From contig JADJUF010000039.1 of the NCBI GenBank assembly GCA_016717005.1, forward strand, positions 868,001 through 932,000: DNA of 64,000 nucleotides, given 5' to 3'. Every line of letters starts with the position of its first letter. The first letter of the stretch is position 1. This document shows, one piece after another, positions 9,365 through 18,172 of the stretch. The notes under the pieces are model-generated. The model was not told the origin of the DNA. It made no database searches and was given only the letters and a program-made list of their open reading frames with translations. The position numbers were made by a program, and so were the translations under genes. This DNA comes from Myxococcales bacterium (GTDB lineage: Bacteria > Myxococcota_A > Polyangia > Haliangiales > Haliangiaceae).

Positions 9365-10264
9365 TCAGGGCGTGCGTGCCGGCAGGGTCGACAGGAAGTC
9401 CCAGAAGATCGGCGCGGCGAGGGCGTCCTGGCGCGCGTGGTTCTGGCCGGCGGTCTGGCACCAGACGACCGGCAGGCCGGCCGCGCACCCGCCGTAGGCG
9501 ACGCACGGCGGGTGATCGGTCGGCGTCGTCGGTGACGCGGCGCACGTGTTGCGCATGAGGTGGTTGTCGCGGGCCTGCTGGCTGGCGCTGATGTTGACCG
9601 TGGTGTCGTCGGCGTCGTGGATCAGCAGCGCGGCGACCGGGCCGGCGCAGCTCGAGCCGCCCTGACCTCCGGCGATCGTGGCGACGCCGCGCAGCAGATC
9701 GCCACGGATGCACGCGAGCCGGTGGGCCATGAACGAGCCGCTGCTGTAGCCGGTGACGAAGCGCCGGGCCGGATCGACGCACCACTGGGCCTCGACCGCG
9801 GTCCGCATGGCGTCGAAGTACGCGACGTCGACCCCGGCGACCGCGGTGTCCCAGCAGTCGGCGGCGGCCCGGCCGCGGACGTGGATCGCGTCGGTGCCCG
9901 AGGCGTTCTCGACCGGCACGTTGTTGTTCTCGCGGGCCGGCGCGCTCGAGCAGCCGTGGAGCTGATAGACGATCGGGTAGCGCCGCGCCGGATCGTAGCC
10001 GTCCGGAAGCCGGACGAAGTACGTCCGCGGGCTGCCGCCGACGTCGAGCGGCGTGCTGACCCAGGCCCGGGTGGCGATCGCCGACGGCTGGCCGCAGCCG
10101 GGGGTGCCGGGCACGACCGCGGCGCCGTCGCCCGATCCGCCGTCGTCGGCCACGCCGCCGTCGTCGCCCACGCCGCCATCGTCGCCCGCGCCGCCGCCCG
10201 CGTCCGAGCATCCGAGCAGCGCGACGGCGGATCCCAGCAACAACGCGCAGGTCGGCAGGTGCAT
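9365..10264 (-). CDS. Secreted lipoprotein esterase, PHB depolymerase-like
   Basis: 299 residues from the ATG at 10264. Lipobox LLGC puts lipidated Cys19 before an Asp/Gly linker made of DDGGVGDDGGVADDGG. The rest is an alpha/beta hydrolase of the PHB-depolymerase/feruloyl-esterase (LpqC-like) type: oxyanion block YQLHGCSS (100-107), nucleophile elbow GYSSG with Ser174, an acid candidate in LLIHDADDTTV (Asp217-220) and a catalytic His at about 276 in GQNHARQD. Many Cys suggest disulphides outside the cytoplasm. Likely hydrolyses extracellular polyesters or plant-wall esters; the exact substrate is not inferable. Confidence 0.82.
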   Translation of the reverse strand: MHLPTCALLLGSAVALLGCSDAGGGAGDDGGVGDDGGVADDGGSGDGAAVVPGTPGCGQPSAIATRAWVSTPLDVGGSPRTYFVRLPDGYDPARRYPIVYQLHGCSSAPARENNNVPVENASGTDAIHVRGRAAADCWDTAVAGVDVAYFDAMRTAVEAQWCVDPARRFVTGYSSGSFMAHRLACIRGDLLRGVATIAGGQGGSSCAGPVAALLIHDADDTTVNISASQQARDNHLMRNTCAASPTTPTDHPPCVAYGGCAAGLPVVWCQTAGQNHARQDALAAPIFWDFLSTLPARTP

Positions 10265-10340
10265 CGTGGCTTCGAGGCTACCAAGCGCGCGCCCGCCGAC
10301 GCCAGCGCCAACCGCGGGCCCCGCCCGCCAGCGGCGATGC

Positions 10341-10408
10341 GCCGACACCCGCGCCGACGCCGGCGTCCGCCCGCGCCGACACTCGCGCCGACGCCGGCGT
10401 CCGCCCGC
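10341..10408. repeat. Two tandem copies of a 34-bp unit
   Basis: A 34-base unit beginning GCCGACACCC at 10341 is repeated at 10375 with one mismatch (CCC against CTC). It sits in the 177-base gap between the divergent esterase and methyltransferase genes; a shorter duplication (ACACTGGGC twice) follows next to the methyltransferase start. Confidence 0.8.
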
Positions 10409-10441
10409 GCCGCCCGGACGACACTGGGCCTACACTGGGCC

Positions 10442-11239
10442 ATGCCGCGGATCGCGATCGACCGACCCGACGATCCGCGCATCGCGGCCTACGTCGACGT
10501 GCGCGAGCGCGACCTGCGCGGCCACGACGGCTGCTTCCTGGCCGAGGGCGACGTCGTCGTCGCGACGGTGCTCACCCGCGGCCGGGCCCTGCGCTCGCTG
10601 CTGGTCAGCGACCGCCGGCTCGCCGCGACCGATCCGCTCCTGGCCCGGGTGCCGGCCGACGTGCCGATCTACGTCGCGACCCAGACGGTGATGGACGCGG
10701 TCGTCGGCTTCCCGATCCACCGCGGCCTGCTGGCCGTGGGCGAGCGCGGCCCCGACCACGACGCGGCCGCGCTCCTGGCCGGGCTGGGCGCGCGGGCGAC
10801 GGTGCTGGTGGCGATCGGCATCACCAACCACGACAACCTCGGCGGGCTGTTCCGCAACGCCGCGGCATTCGGCGTCGACGCGGTGCTGCTCGACGCGGCC
10901 ACCTGCGATCCGCTCTATCGCAAGGCGATCCGGGTGTCGGTCGGCGCGACGCTCGTGGTCCCGTTCGCGCGCGCGGGCCTGGCCACCGACGTCATCGCGA
11001 CCCTCGTGGCCCACACGTTCGAGGTGATCGCGCTGGCGCCGCGCGCGGCCGAGCCCATCGATCAGCTCGAGGTCGGCCCGCGCCGGGCGCTGGTGGTCGG
11101 CGCCGAGGGCCCCGGGCTGCCGGCGGCGGTGCTGGCCCGAGCCCGGGCCGCGCGCATCGACATCGTCCCCGACTTCGACTCGCTCAACGTCGCGGTCGCC
11201 GCCGGCATCGGCCTGCACGCGCTCCGCACCCGGCCGTGA
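10442..11239 (+). CDS. TrmH/SpoU family RNA 2'-O-methyltransferase
   Basis: 265 residues from the ATG at 10442. The SPOUT fold motifs are clear: motif 1 NHDNLGGLFRNAAAFG (129-144) with the catalytic Asn and Arg, motif 2 LVVGAEGPGL (217-226) and motif 3 SLNVAVAAGIGLH (247-259), which together form the trefoil knot that binds S-adenosylmethionine. An N-terminal substrate-binding region (residues 10-100) resembles the RlmB/TsnR group, with LAEGDVVVATVL in place of the usual EG motif. It should 2'-O-methylate a ribose in rRNA or tRNA; the exact site cannot be told. Convergent with the TPR lipoprotein gene. Confidence 0.9.
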   Translation: MPRIAIDRPDDPRIAAYVDVRERDLRGHDGCFLAEGDVVVATVLTRGRALRSLLVSDRRLAATDPLLARVPADVPIYVATQTVMDAVVGFPIHRGLLAVGERGPDHDAAALLAGLGARATVLVAIGITNHDNLGGLFRNAAAFGVDAVLLDAATCDPLYRKAIRVSVGATLVVPFARAGLATDVIATLVAHTFEVIALAPRAAEPIDQLEVGPRRALVVGAEGPGLPAAVLARARAARIDIVPDFDSLNVAVAAGIGLHALRTRP

Positions 11240-11330
11240 CCTGGCGTCGTGCGATGGCTCCGTCGAGGTCGCGCTTGACGTGGCCGACGACCGCCCGCGC
11301 CACCAGCGCTTCGCGTCGCCGACGCCCGCG

Positions 11331-12572
11331 CTACCAGAGCTTGACGTCGCCGACCGCGGCGCCGTCGGCGCGGCCGCGCTCGACCCGGACCTGGGCGACG
11401 CCGTCGGCGCCGAGCTTCACCGACAGCTTGGTCTCCGAGCGGATCGGCAGGCCCTTGGTCTGGTAGTCGGCGACGTCGCCGAGCTCGCCCTCCTCGGCCA
11501 GGCCCAGGCGGTCGCGCTCGTAGGTGTAGTCGGTGTCGACGTCGAGCGGGCAGCTCGGCGCGCCGCCCTTGGGATCGCGCACGCACACGACCAGGTTCTT
11601 GGTCGTCTCGCTCTCGATCTCGTCGATGCCCATGTCGGAGTCCGAGCGCTGCTTGGTCGACTCGAACCGGACGATCGTGCGCCCGCCCAGGGTCTCCTCG
11701 GCGACCTTGTCGAGCGTCCACTCCTCGTTGATCCCGAACGCGCCCGGGTTGTAGACGTAGGCCAGGGACGCCACCACGGCCCAGCCGGTGCCGACCTTGG
11801 CCGCGACGACGACGCTGTCCTCGCCCATCGGCGCGGTCCCGTAGGTCACGGTCTTCCAGCCGTCGACGCTGGTGGCCTCGATCGTACAGCGGGCGTCGTC
11901 GCCGGCCTCGAACATGTCGGCCACGGTCGCGTGCAAGCAGCCGCACAGCGCCGCCTCGGGCATCGCCGTCGCGCACACCGGCGCGGCGTCGGTCATCCCG
12001 CCGCGCGAGGCCAGATCGGCCAGGCGCTTCTCGACGGTCTTGTTGGGCCGCAGCGCCAGCGACTCCTTGTACAGCGCGGCGGCCTTGGCCGGCGCCTTGG
12101 CCTCCTCCACCCGGCCCAGGTTGTAGAGCGCGGCGGCCTTGATCTTCGGCTCGGTCGCCACCAGCACCGCCTGGCGCCCGGCGGCGCGGGCCTTGTCGGC
12201 GTCGCCGGACGACATCGCCGCGAACGACAGCTCCGACAGCGCGCGGTCATCTCCCGGGATCGCGACGAGCGCGGCCTCGAGCTCGGCGATCGCCTCGGGC
12301 CACTTGGCCGCCTTCGCCAGCGTGCGCCCGGCCTGCAGGCGCTTGCGGTACTCGGCGCGGACCGCCTTGGTCAGCGGCGCCGGCTTGGTCCTGGGCGCGG
12401 CGCCGGGCGTGGCGGCGGCGGCGCCCGCGGCGGCGCCCGCGTCGATCGCGGCGGCGGTCGGCGGCGCCGATCCGGAACCCGAACCCGAACCCGAGCCCGC
12501 GGCGGGCGACGAGGACTTCTTGCCGCACGCGACCAGCGCGAGCGGGATGATCAAGGCGAGCGAGCGCTTCAT
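11331..12572 (-). CDS. Lipoprotein with TPR repeats
   Basis: 413 residues from the ATG at 12572 (MKRSLAL; two upstream ATGs in frame are less likely because they precede the signal). Lipobox LVAC gives Cys16, followed by a GSGSGSGS spacer and Ala/Pro linker. Residues about 65-165 contain helix pairs typical of tetratricopeptide repeats (PEAIAELEAALVAIPGD; KAAALYNLGRVEEA; KAAALYKESLALRPN). The C-terminal half has several Cys (CATAMPEAALCGCL, CVRDP, CPLDV) and strand-rich sequence with no recognised family. Likely a periplasm-facing scaffold. The gene follows the M16/DUF4105 operon on the same strand after a repeat-filled 130-base gap. Confidence 0.75.
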   Translation of the reverse strand: MKRSLALIIPLALVACGKKSSSPAAGSGSGSGSGSAPPTAAAIDAGAAAGAAAATPGAAPRTKPAPLTKAVRAEYRKRLQAGRTLAKAAKWPEAIAELEAALVAIPGDDRALSELSFAAMSSGDADKARAAGRQAVLVATEPKIKAAALYNLGRVEEAKAPAKAAALYKESLALRPNKTVEKRLADLASRGGMTDAAPVCATAMPEAALCGCLHATVADMFEAGDDARCTIEATSVDGWKTVTYGTAPMGEDSVVVAAKVGTGWAVVASLAYVYNPGAFGINEEWTLDKVAEETLGGRTIVRFESTKQRSDSDMGIDEIESETTKNLVVCVRDPKGGAPSCPLDVDTDYTYERDRLGLAEEGELGDVADYQTKGLPIRSETKLSVKLGADGVAQVRVERGRADGAAVGDVKLW

Positions 12573-12634
12573 GACCGGCATCCTACGCACGGATCACCGC
12601 GCGCGGGGCGCCGCGGCCGCGCCGACGCCCGGGC

Positions 12635-12715
12635 GCGATCACGCCGCGATCACGCCGCGATCACACCGCGACCACGCCGCGATCCCCCCCGCGATCGCCG
12701 CGATCACGCCGCGGG
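12635..12715. repeat. Short tandem repeat of CGCGATCACGC
   Basis: An 11- to 12-base unit (CGCGATCACGC and close variants) recurs about six times, ending inside the last codons of the DUF4105 gene, whose stop TGA lies within one copy. It fills most of the gap before the next minus-strand gene and has no coding sense. Confidence 0.75.
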
Positions 12716-13906
12716 CTTGCGGCCCAGCAGCGCGGGGACGTCGGCGGCGATCAGGCCGTGCAACGCGAACGCGATCGCGATCGGGATCCACAGCGGCTGG
12801 TGGAACAGGCCCACCGCGCGCGCCAGCGACACCACGACGACCATGCCCAGCCGCACCCGCGCGTAGCGCTGGCGCCGCGCGGCCCCCAGGAACGGCAGCG
12901 CCAGGTCGAACGGCAGGTACAAGAGCAGCGCCTCGTTCCAGCGCACCGACGGGATCGTCGAGATGATCGCGAGGGTCCAGAGCAAGAGGCCGAGCAGGCC
13001 GGCCGGGATCGCACCGATCGCGATCGCCGCGCGCTCGAACCGCCCGCGCCAGCGCGCCAGCGCCAGCGGCGCCATCAGCCCCAGGCCGATCAGCAGCGCC
13101 CAGCCACGATCGGTGGGCCCGTCCTCGGGGATCGGCGGGCCGCGCCGCTCGTAGAGCAGCTCGGCCGGCGCGTCGAACCGAGCGGCGACCTCGTCGCGCA
13201 GCACGAACGGGTGGAACATCGCCAGCCACACCGTCGGCCGCTGATCGAGGTAGCGGCCCAGCGCGAAGTCGGCGAACGCGATCAGCGGCGGCAGCTCGGC
13301 CAGGCCGCGCCGCCCCATCTGCCGGAACGTCAGCGGGAACGCGCCGCCGGAGTCGACCTTGAGCTTGCCGCCCGAGCCGGCGTCGATGATGTCGCGCAGC
13401 CGGGTCGTGCAGTTGTCGACGAAGTGATCGTAGATGTACGAGCCCTTGGCCGGATCGAGATCGCCCAGCAGCCGGGCCTCGACCACCCGCGCCTGCGCGG
13501 GCGCCAGCGGCAGCGTCTGGCGCCAGATCGTCCGGTCCTCGGCCTGGTAGAACTCCATCATCCCCGACAGCGGGATCGGCTCGACGAAGAACACCTGCTT
13601 GCCGCGGATGAACCGCCAGATCAGCGTCGCGCCCGGGATCGTGAAGTCGGTGACGCCGTAGTTGAAGCACGTGGTCTCGCGCTCGGGCTCGGCGTAGTCG
13701 AGGCACAGCGCGGTGTGGCCGAACTTCTCGAAGATCAGCTCGCCGCGGCCGAAGGTGTAGAGCTCCACCGTCGGCGGCGTGTCGCCGGGGCGCGCGTCGA
13801 CCAGGCCCATGCGGCCGGGCTGCGCGGCGGCGCCGCTGGCGCCCAGGACGACCAGCGCGACGGCGAGGATCAGGGCCCGCGGCCGCGGCACGGCGCGCGC
13901 GCTCAC
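12704..13906 (-). CDS. DUF4105 membrane protein
   Basis: 400 residues from a GTG at 13906 that overlaps the stop of the M16 gene (GTGA). A signal-like segment (residues 8-25) is followed by the DUF4105 region: ELYTFGRGELIFEKFGHTAL, FNYGVTDF, FIRGKQVFFVEP and YIYDHFVDNCTTRLRDII. The H...F..YG...NC-T-R pattern resembles papain-like NlpC/P60-related enzymes, and Cys/His here may be catalytic, which is inference. The C-terminal 150 residues hold about five membrane helices (GWALLIGLGLMAPLAL onward). Position as the last gene of the protease operon suggests a role in envelope protein handling. Confidence 0.82.
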   Translation of the reverse strand: MSARAVPRPRALILAVALVVLGASGAAAQPGRMGLVDARPGDTPPTVELYTFGRGELIFEKFGHTALCLDYAEPERETTCFNYGVTDFTIPGATLIWRFIRGKQVFFVEPIPLSGMMEFYQAEDRTIWRQTLPLAPAQARVVEARLLGDLDPAKGSYIYDHFVDNCTTRLRDIIDAGSGGKLKVDSGGAFPLTFRQMGRRGLAELPPLIAFADFALGRYLDQRPTVWLAMFHPFVLRDEVAARFDAPAELLYERRGPPIPEDGPTDRGWALLIGLGLMAPLALARWRGRFERAAIAIGAIPAGLLGLLLWTLAIISTIPSVRWNEALLLYLPFDLALPFLGAARRQRYARVRLGMVVVVSLARAVGLFHQPLWIPIAIAFALHGLIAADVPALLGRKPAA

Positions 13907-16113
13907 TTGGCCGGCTTGTCGAACAGCGCGTCGTCGACGACCGGGTCGACCTCGACCGACTCGACGGTCAGGTCCGACTTCTCGTCGCCGCCGACGCTCA
14001 GCCGGTGGTGCGCGATCTGCAACCCGTCGACGGTGCGGTAGTCGCCGAAGGTCTCGCGGGTCTCGGCCGGGCCGTTGAGGTAGCGGGTCTGGCGCAGCAG
14101 GTGGGTCTGCTGATCGAGCAGCAGGAACACCTCGAGGCCGCCGGGCGCGAAGACGTGGACGACGTCGCAGACGGCGCCGTCGACCTTGTCGACGCCGATC
14201 AGCGCCGCGGTCACGCCCTGGGCGCGCGCGTGCAGGAGCACCAGCTCGGCGTCGACGAAGCGCTGCTGCTCGAGCGCCGGCAGCTGCGACGCCGGCAGGT
14301 CGGCGACGCCCGCGGGCCCGCTCTGCCAGCCGGCGTCGCCGCGCACGGCGATCACGACGTTGAACTGCTTGGCGATCTCGATGTCCATGCGCATGCGATC
14401 GGGCACGACCAGCGTGCGCTTGAACGTCACCGGCAGGTTCTGGCCCTGGGCCGCGAGCGTGCCCGACGCGACCATGCGCAGGGTCTTGAGCGACGTCAGG
14501 CGCGCGCCCTTGGCGGCGAGCGCGGCGTCGAGCACCTTGGCCGCGGCCGCGATCTTGGCCGGGTCGAAGGTCGGGCGATCGCCGCCGGGCTGCGGCCCGA
14601 TCGGATCGCTGAACGCGACGCGCTCGTAGGCGATGCCGGCGGCGTCGAGCGCGGGCGCCAGCTTGGCGCCGTCGCCGACCAGGACCACGGCCAGGCGCCG
14701 CGGCGTCAGGATCTCGCGCGCGGCGTCGGCCGCCTCGCTCCGGCTCACCTGCCCGACCAGCACCGGGAAGTTGGTGACGTAGGCCTGGGACAGGCCGTGC
14801 ATCTCGGCCATGACCAGCGCCGCGGCGATGTCGTCGGCGCCGGTCATCCGCAGCGCGTAGCTGCCGGCCACGTGCGCGATCGCGTCGGCGATCTCGTCGT
14901 CGGTCGGGCCGTCCTTGGCCATCGTGGCCAGCTCGCCCTCGACCAGCCGCAAGGTCGCGACGGTCTCCTCGGTCCGCGTGAACGTCGCCGCCACCAGCGC
15001 GCCGCGCTCCTGGTTGCGATCGAACGTCGACGACGCGCCGTAGGTCTTGCCGCCGGCCACGCGCACGACCTTCATCAGGCGCGAGCTGAAGCCGCCGGCG
15101 CCGAGCACGTCGTTCCAGACCAGCGTGGCGAAGAAGCGCGGGTCGTCGTGGCGCAGGCCCAGCTGGGCCACGCGGATCTGGGTCTGGGTCAGGCCGGGCT
15201 TGTCGACCAGCCGCACCGCGGCCGACGGCTCCGGATCCGGATAGCGCGGGCGCGACGGCACCGTCGCCTTCTTCCAGCCCGCGAACGCGCGGTTGAGGTC
15301 GGCCTTGAGCTTGGCGACGTCGACGTCGCCGGCGATCGCCAGGATCGCGTTGTTGGGCGCGAACCAGGCCTTGTGCCACGCGACCAGATCCGCGCGGGTC
15401 AGCGCGGTGATCGTCGCCGGCGAGGTGACCCAGCCGCGCACGTGGCCGTCGCCCCACAGGAGGTTCTGGACCTGGACCGCGGCCAGCTGGCCGGTGTCGT
15501 CGAGCCGGCGGCTGACCTCGGCCAGCAGGCCCTGCTTGGCCTTGGCGATCTCGTCGGGCGCGAAGCTCGGCTGCGTGACCATCTCGGGCAAGAGCTGGAG
15601 GCAGGTGCGCGCGTCCTTGGCCAGGCTGGCGCAGGTGATCCAGGTGGTCTCGAGGGTCGCGTCGGCGGTGATCGAGCCGCCGACGTTGTCGATCGCCTTG
15701 GCGATCTGCAGGGCCGACCGCTTCTTGGTGCCCTTGGGCAAGAGGTTGGCGGTCAGCTCGGCCACGCCCAGGCGCGCCAGCGGCTCCTCGCTGCGCCCGG
15801 CCCGGATCGCCAGCTGCATCGCGACGGTCGGCAGCCGGTCGTCCTTGACGACGACGACCTGCAGGCCGTTGGGCATGGTCCAGCGCTCGACCGGCGGCAG
15901 CTTGATCGCGACCGGCGGCTTGCTGGGCGGCGCCTCGATCAGATCGGTGCGGCCGGTCCAGGGATCCTTGCCCGCGGCCCGGGGCACCTCGTCGGTCGGC
16001 GGCGCCGCGACGTTGCCGGTGCCGTCGCCGGGCAGGCGCGGGATGACCTCCCGCACCGCGGCGGGGCCGCACGCGGCGGCGAGCATCGAGACCAGGGCGA
16101 GACGACGGATCAT
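13903..16113 (-). CDS. Non-catalytic M16 peptidase-family lipoprotein
   Basis: 736 residues from an ATG overlapping the stop of the upstream protease (ATGA). Lipobox AAAC places lipid at Cys15. Two M16 domains follow (about 70-290 and 295-480). At the position of the zinc motif HxxEH the sequence is LGVAELTANLLPKGT, so the metal ligands are missing and this is the structural partner of a heterodimeric M16B protease. Residues about 500-736 form an extra domain (LRMVASGTLAAQGQ..., RTLVVPDRMRMDIEI, LLDQQTHLLRQTRYLNGPAE, DYRTVDGLQIAHHRL) that resembles LolA/DUF4292-type lipid-carrier folds. The fusion is unusual; the lipid-carrier assignment is by pattern only. Confidence 0.83.
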   Translation of the reverse strand: MIRRLALVSMLAAACGPAAVREVIPRLPGDGTGNVAAPPTDEVPRAAGKDPWTGRTDLIEAPPSKPPVAIKLPPVERWTMPNGLQVVVVKDDRLPTVAMQLAIRAGRSEEPLARLGVAELTANLLPKGTKKRSALQIAKAIDNVGGSITADATLETTWITCASLAKDARTCLQLLPEMVTQPSFAPDEIAKAKQGLLAEVSRRLDDTGQLAAVQVQNLLWGDGHVRGWVTSPATITALTRADLVAWHKAWFAPNNAILAIAGDVDVAKLKADLNRAFAGWKKATVPSRPRYPDPEPSAAVRLVDKPGLTQTQIRVAQLGLRHDDPRFFATLVWNDVLGAGGFSSRLMKVVRVAGGKTYGASSTFDRNQERGALVAATFTRTEETVATLRLVEGELATMAKDGPTDDEIADAIAHVAGSYALRMTGADDIAAALVMAEMHGLSQAYVTNFPVLVGQVSRSEAADAAREILTPRRLAVVLVGDGAKLAPALDAAGIAYERVAFSDPIGPQPGGDRPTFDPAKIAAAAKVLDAALAAKGARLTSLKTLRMVASGTLAAQGQNLPVTFKRTLVVPDRMRMDIEIAKQFNVVIAVRGDAGWQSGPAGVADLPASQLPALEQQRFVDAELVLLHARAQGVTAALIGVDKVDGAVCDVVHVFAPGGLEVFLLLDQQTHLLRQTRYLNGPAETRETFGDYRTVDGLQIAHHRLSVGGDEKSDLTVESVEVDPVVDDALFDKPAK

Positions 16114-17525
16114 GGCGCGCTCCGCGGCGGCACGACCACGACGGTCGCGCGCTCCGGGGTGAGGTAGGTCTTGGCGACCCGAGCGACGTCGGCGGCGGTG
16201 ACCCGCTCGATCGCGTCGACGTCGACGAGGAACTGGCCGGCGTCGCCGGTGAGGATCCACGACTGGCCGATCTGCTCGGCCAGGCCCAGCGGGCTGTCGA
16301 GCCCGAACACGAACGCCGCCAGCACCTGGTTCTTGGCCTTGCGCAGCTCGTCGGCCGGCACCGGCTTGGCGCCGACCTTGGTCAGCTCGTCCTGGATCGC
16401 GGCCTCGACCGCGTCGGTCGCGGCCGGGTCGCGGTAGACGCCGATGGCCAGGAACAGGCCCGGGTGCTCGCGCACCAGGATCGGCGACGCGGCCTCGACG
16501 CCGAGCGGCTCCTTGCGCTTGGGATCGGGGCCCTTGATGCGCACGCGCAGGCGCGACGAGTCGCCGGCGCCCATGATCAGCGACAGGATCTGCAGCGCGT
16601 AGACGTCCGGGTGCTTGGCCGCCGGGATCTTCCACCCGGCGAAGACGATCCCGATCTGGCCGGGGTCGACGACCTCGTGCCGGCGCGCGGTCTGGACCGG
16701 CTCGGGCGTGGCGTCGGCGGGGCGCGGCGGGGCCGCCCCGGCTGGGATCGCGCCGAAGCGCTGCTCGACCAGGGCCTTGACCTCGGCCAGCGGCACCGCG
16801 CCGACGACGACGACCAGCGCGTTCGACGGCTGGTAGTACGCGTCGTAGAACCGGCGCAGATCAGCGCTGGTCGTGCGATCGAGATCGGCGATCGTGCCGC
16901 CCGCGGTCCACGCGTACGGGTGCGCGGTGAAGGCGATCTGCAGGAACCGGAGCAGGCCCTGGGTGACCGGGTCGTTCTCCTGCTGGCGGATCTCCTCCTT
17001 CACCACCTCGCGCTCGGTCGCGATCATGTCGTCGCGGAACAGCAGGTGGCGCATCCGCTCGGCCTCGAGCGCGAGCACGAAGTCGAGCTGGTCGGCCGGC
17101 ACCACCTGCACGTAGGCGGTGGCGTCCTCGGTGGTGTGGGCGTTGGCCTCGCCGCCGACCCGGCTGATGAACTGGCCGTGGGCCTCGGGCCGCACCCGCT
17201 CGGTGCCCTTGAACATCATGTGCTCGAACATGTGGGCCGAGCCGCGGCGGTCGCGGGGCTCGTCCTTGGAGCCGACGTGGTACCAGACCTCGACGGCGAC
17301 CACCGGCGCGGCGTCCTGGTGCATGTAGGCCACGCGCAGGCCGTTCTCGAGCGTGAACTGCTCGAGCGTGGGCAGCTTGAGCGCGCCGGGCTTGGGCGGG
17401 GCGGCGGCGGGCGGCCGCGGCGCACCCGCGGTCGGGGCCGGCTTGGCCGCGGGCTGGGCCAGTGAGATCGCCGGCAGCGCGAGAGTGCACGCGGCGGCGA
17501 CGAGGCGGACAGACAGTAGACGCAT
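16110..17525 (-). CDS. Zinc metalloprotease, M16 family, catalytic subunit
   Basis: 471 residues from the ATG at 17525 with a cleavable signal peptide ending around SLAQP and a Pro/Ala-rich linker. The catalytic N-terminal domain keeps the inverted zinc motif HMFEH (His98, Glu101, His102) and the third ligand Glu178 in EREVVKEE, exactly 76 residues after His102. The second M16 domain (about 245-465) has the conserved QIGIVFAGWKIP and DSSRLRVRIKG segments. It should cleave peptides or unfolded proteins in the periplasm together with the inactive partner encoded next. First gene of a three-gene overlapping operon; divergent from a small membrane protein gene. Confidence 0.92.
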   Translation of the reverse strand: MRLLSVRLVAAACTLALPAISLAQPAAKPAPTAGAPRPPAAAPPKPGALKLPTLEQFTLENGLRVAYMHQDAAPVVAVEVWYHVGSKDEPRDRRGSAHMFEHMMFKGTERVRPEAHGQFISRVGGEANAHTTEDATAYVQVVPADQLDFVLALEAERMRHLLFRDDMIATEREVVKEEIRQQENDPVTQGLLRFLQIAFTAHPYAWTAGGTIADLDRTTSADLRRFYDAYYQPSNALVVVVGAVPLAEVKALVEQRFGAIPAGAAPPRPADATPEPVQTARRHEVVDPGQIGIVFAGWKIPAAKHPDVYALQILSLIMGAGDSSRLRVRIKGPDPKRKEPLGVEAASPILVREHPGLFLAIGVYRDPAATDAVEAAIQDELTKVGAKPVPADELRKAKNQVLAAFVFGLDSPLGLAEQIGQSWILTGDAGQFLVDVDAIERVTAADVARVAKTYLTPERATVVVVPPRSAP

Positions 17526-17643
17526 GGATTCCTCGCGGGGAAGCTAGCCCGAATGATCGACCGCTGCCATCGCGACAGGGTTGCATCTGTTCGGAAGGAT
17601 TGCGCCTCGCCAGCCCGGCCCGGGCGCCGTAAGGTCGGCGGCG

Positions 17644-17940
17644 ATGCCGGCACTCGACCGCGACGCCACGGAACGCGCCCGTCTGACGGGCTACATCGCC
17701 GCCAGCCGCCAGGTCCAGCGACGGCTCGGCGTCGGCGTCACCGTGGCCGCCCTGGTGGCGGCGGCCGTGCTCGTGGTCAGTTCGACGATCGGTACCCTGG
17801 CCCTGCTCGGGGTCGGCATCGTCGCGGTCTGTGGATTCTGGGTGACCGCGGCGCACATCTCCGACTGGAAGATGCAGCTCGGCCGGCTCGACGCCCGGGC
17901 CCGGCGCGCCTCGTCGCCCCGCGGCACCGCCGAGCGGTGA
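17644..17940 (+). CDS. Small two-helix membrane protein
   Basis: 98 residues from the ATG at 17644. A charged N-terminal helix (residues 1-28) is followed by two hydrophobic helices (about 30-48, VGVTVAALVAAAVLVVSS, and 52-70, LALLGVGIVAVCGFWVTAA) and a basic tail. No family is recognised. It starts 118 bases from the divergent M16 operon and stands alone. Confidence 0.6.
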   Translation: MPALDRDATERARLTGYIAASRQVQRRLGVGVTVAALVAAAVLVVSSTIGTLALLGVGIVAVCGFWVTAAHISDWKMQLGRLDARARRASSPRGTAER

Positions 17941-18083
17941 GCCAGGTCGTCACGTCGACCTCACCTTTCCGAGCAGATTGCGCAAGAATTACACACTCAC
18001 TGGAACGTCTGACATCCGATTTTCTCTAATCATCACAGGCATCAGCGCGATATCACGATCAGAAGTCGCGGCACGAATTCGAC

Positions 18084-18112
18084 TTGACTGAAACTGTGCT
18101 CGGGGGCATTCT
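18084..18112 (+). promoter_or_regulatory. Candidate sigma-70-type promoter
   Basis: TTGACT at 18084-18089 is separated by 17 bases from CATTCT at 18107-18112, in a 230-base intergenic stretch noticeably less GC-rich than the rest of the window. It points at the 78-aa gene 60 bases downstream. One mismatch in the -35 box and two in the -10 box against consensus. Confidence 0.4.
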
Positions 18113-18142
18113 TCCGTCACCAAGCCAACGTATCTTTCATGC

Positions 18143-18157
18143 GCGGGTGCAACCCGC
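18143..18157 (+). promoter_or_regulatory. Leader hairpin before the 78-aa gene
   Basis: GCGGGT-GCA-ACCCGC forms a perfect 6-bp stem with a 3-base loop between the candidate promoter and the GTG start at 18173; AGGAACGGGG follows it as a possible ribosome site. It could affect translation or mRNA stability; inference only. Confidence 0.35.
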
Positions 18158-18172
18158 AGGAACGGGGTCGAC

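Noticed and set aside
12635..12715. A CRISPR array
   Set aside because: Units are only 11-12 bases, adjacent and without spacers, and there are no cas genes in the window.
12639..17856. Long Arg/Ala/Gly-rich frames opposite or alongside the M16 operon
   Set aside because: They are shadow frames of GC-rich genes, with no domain, no signal and poor codon-position bias.
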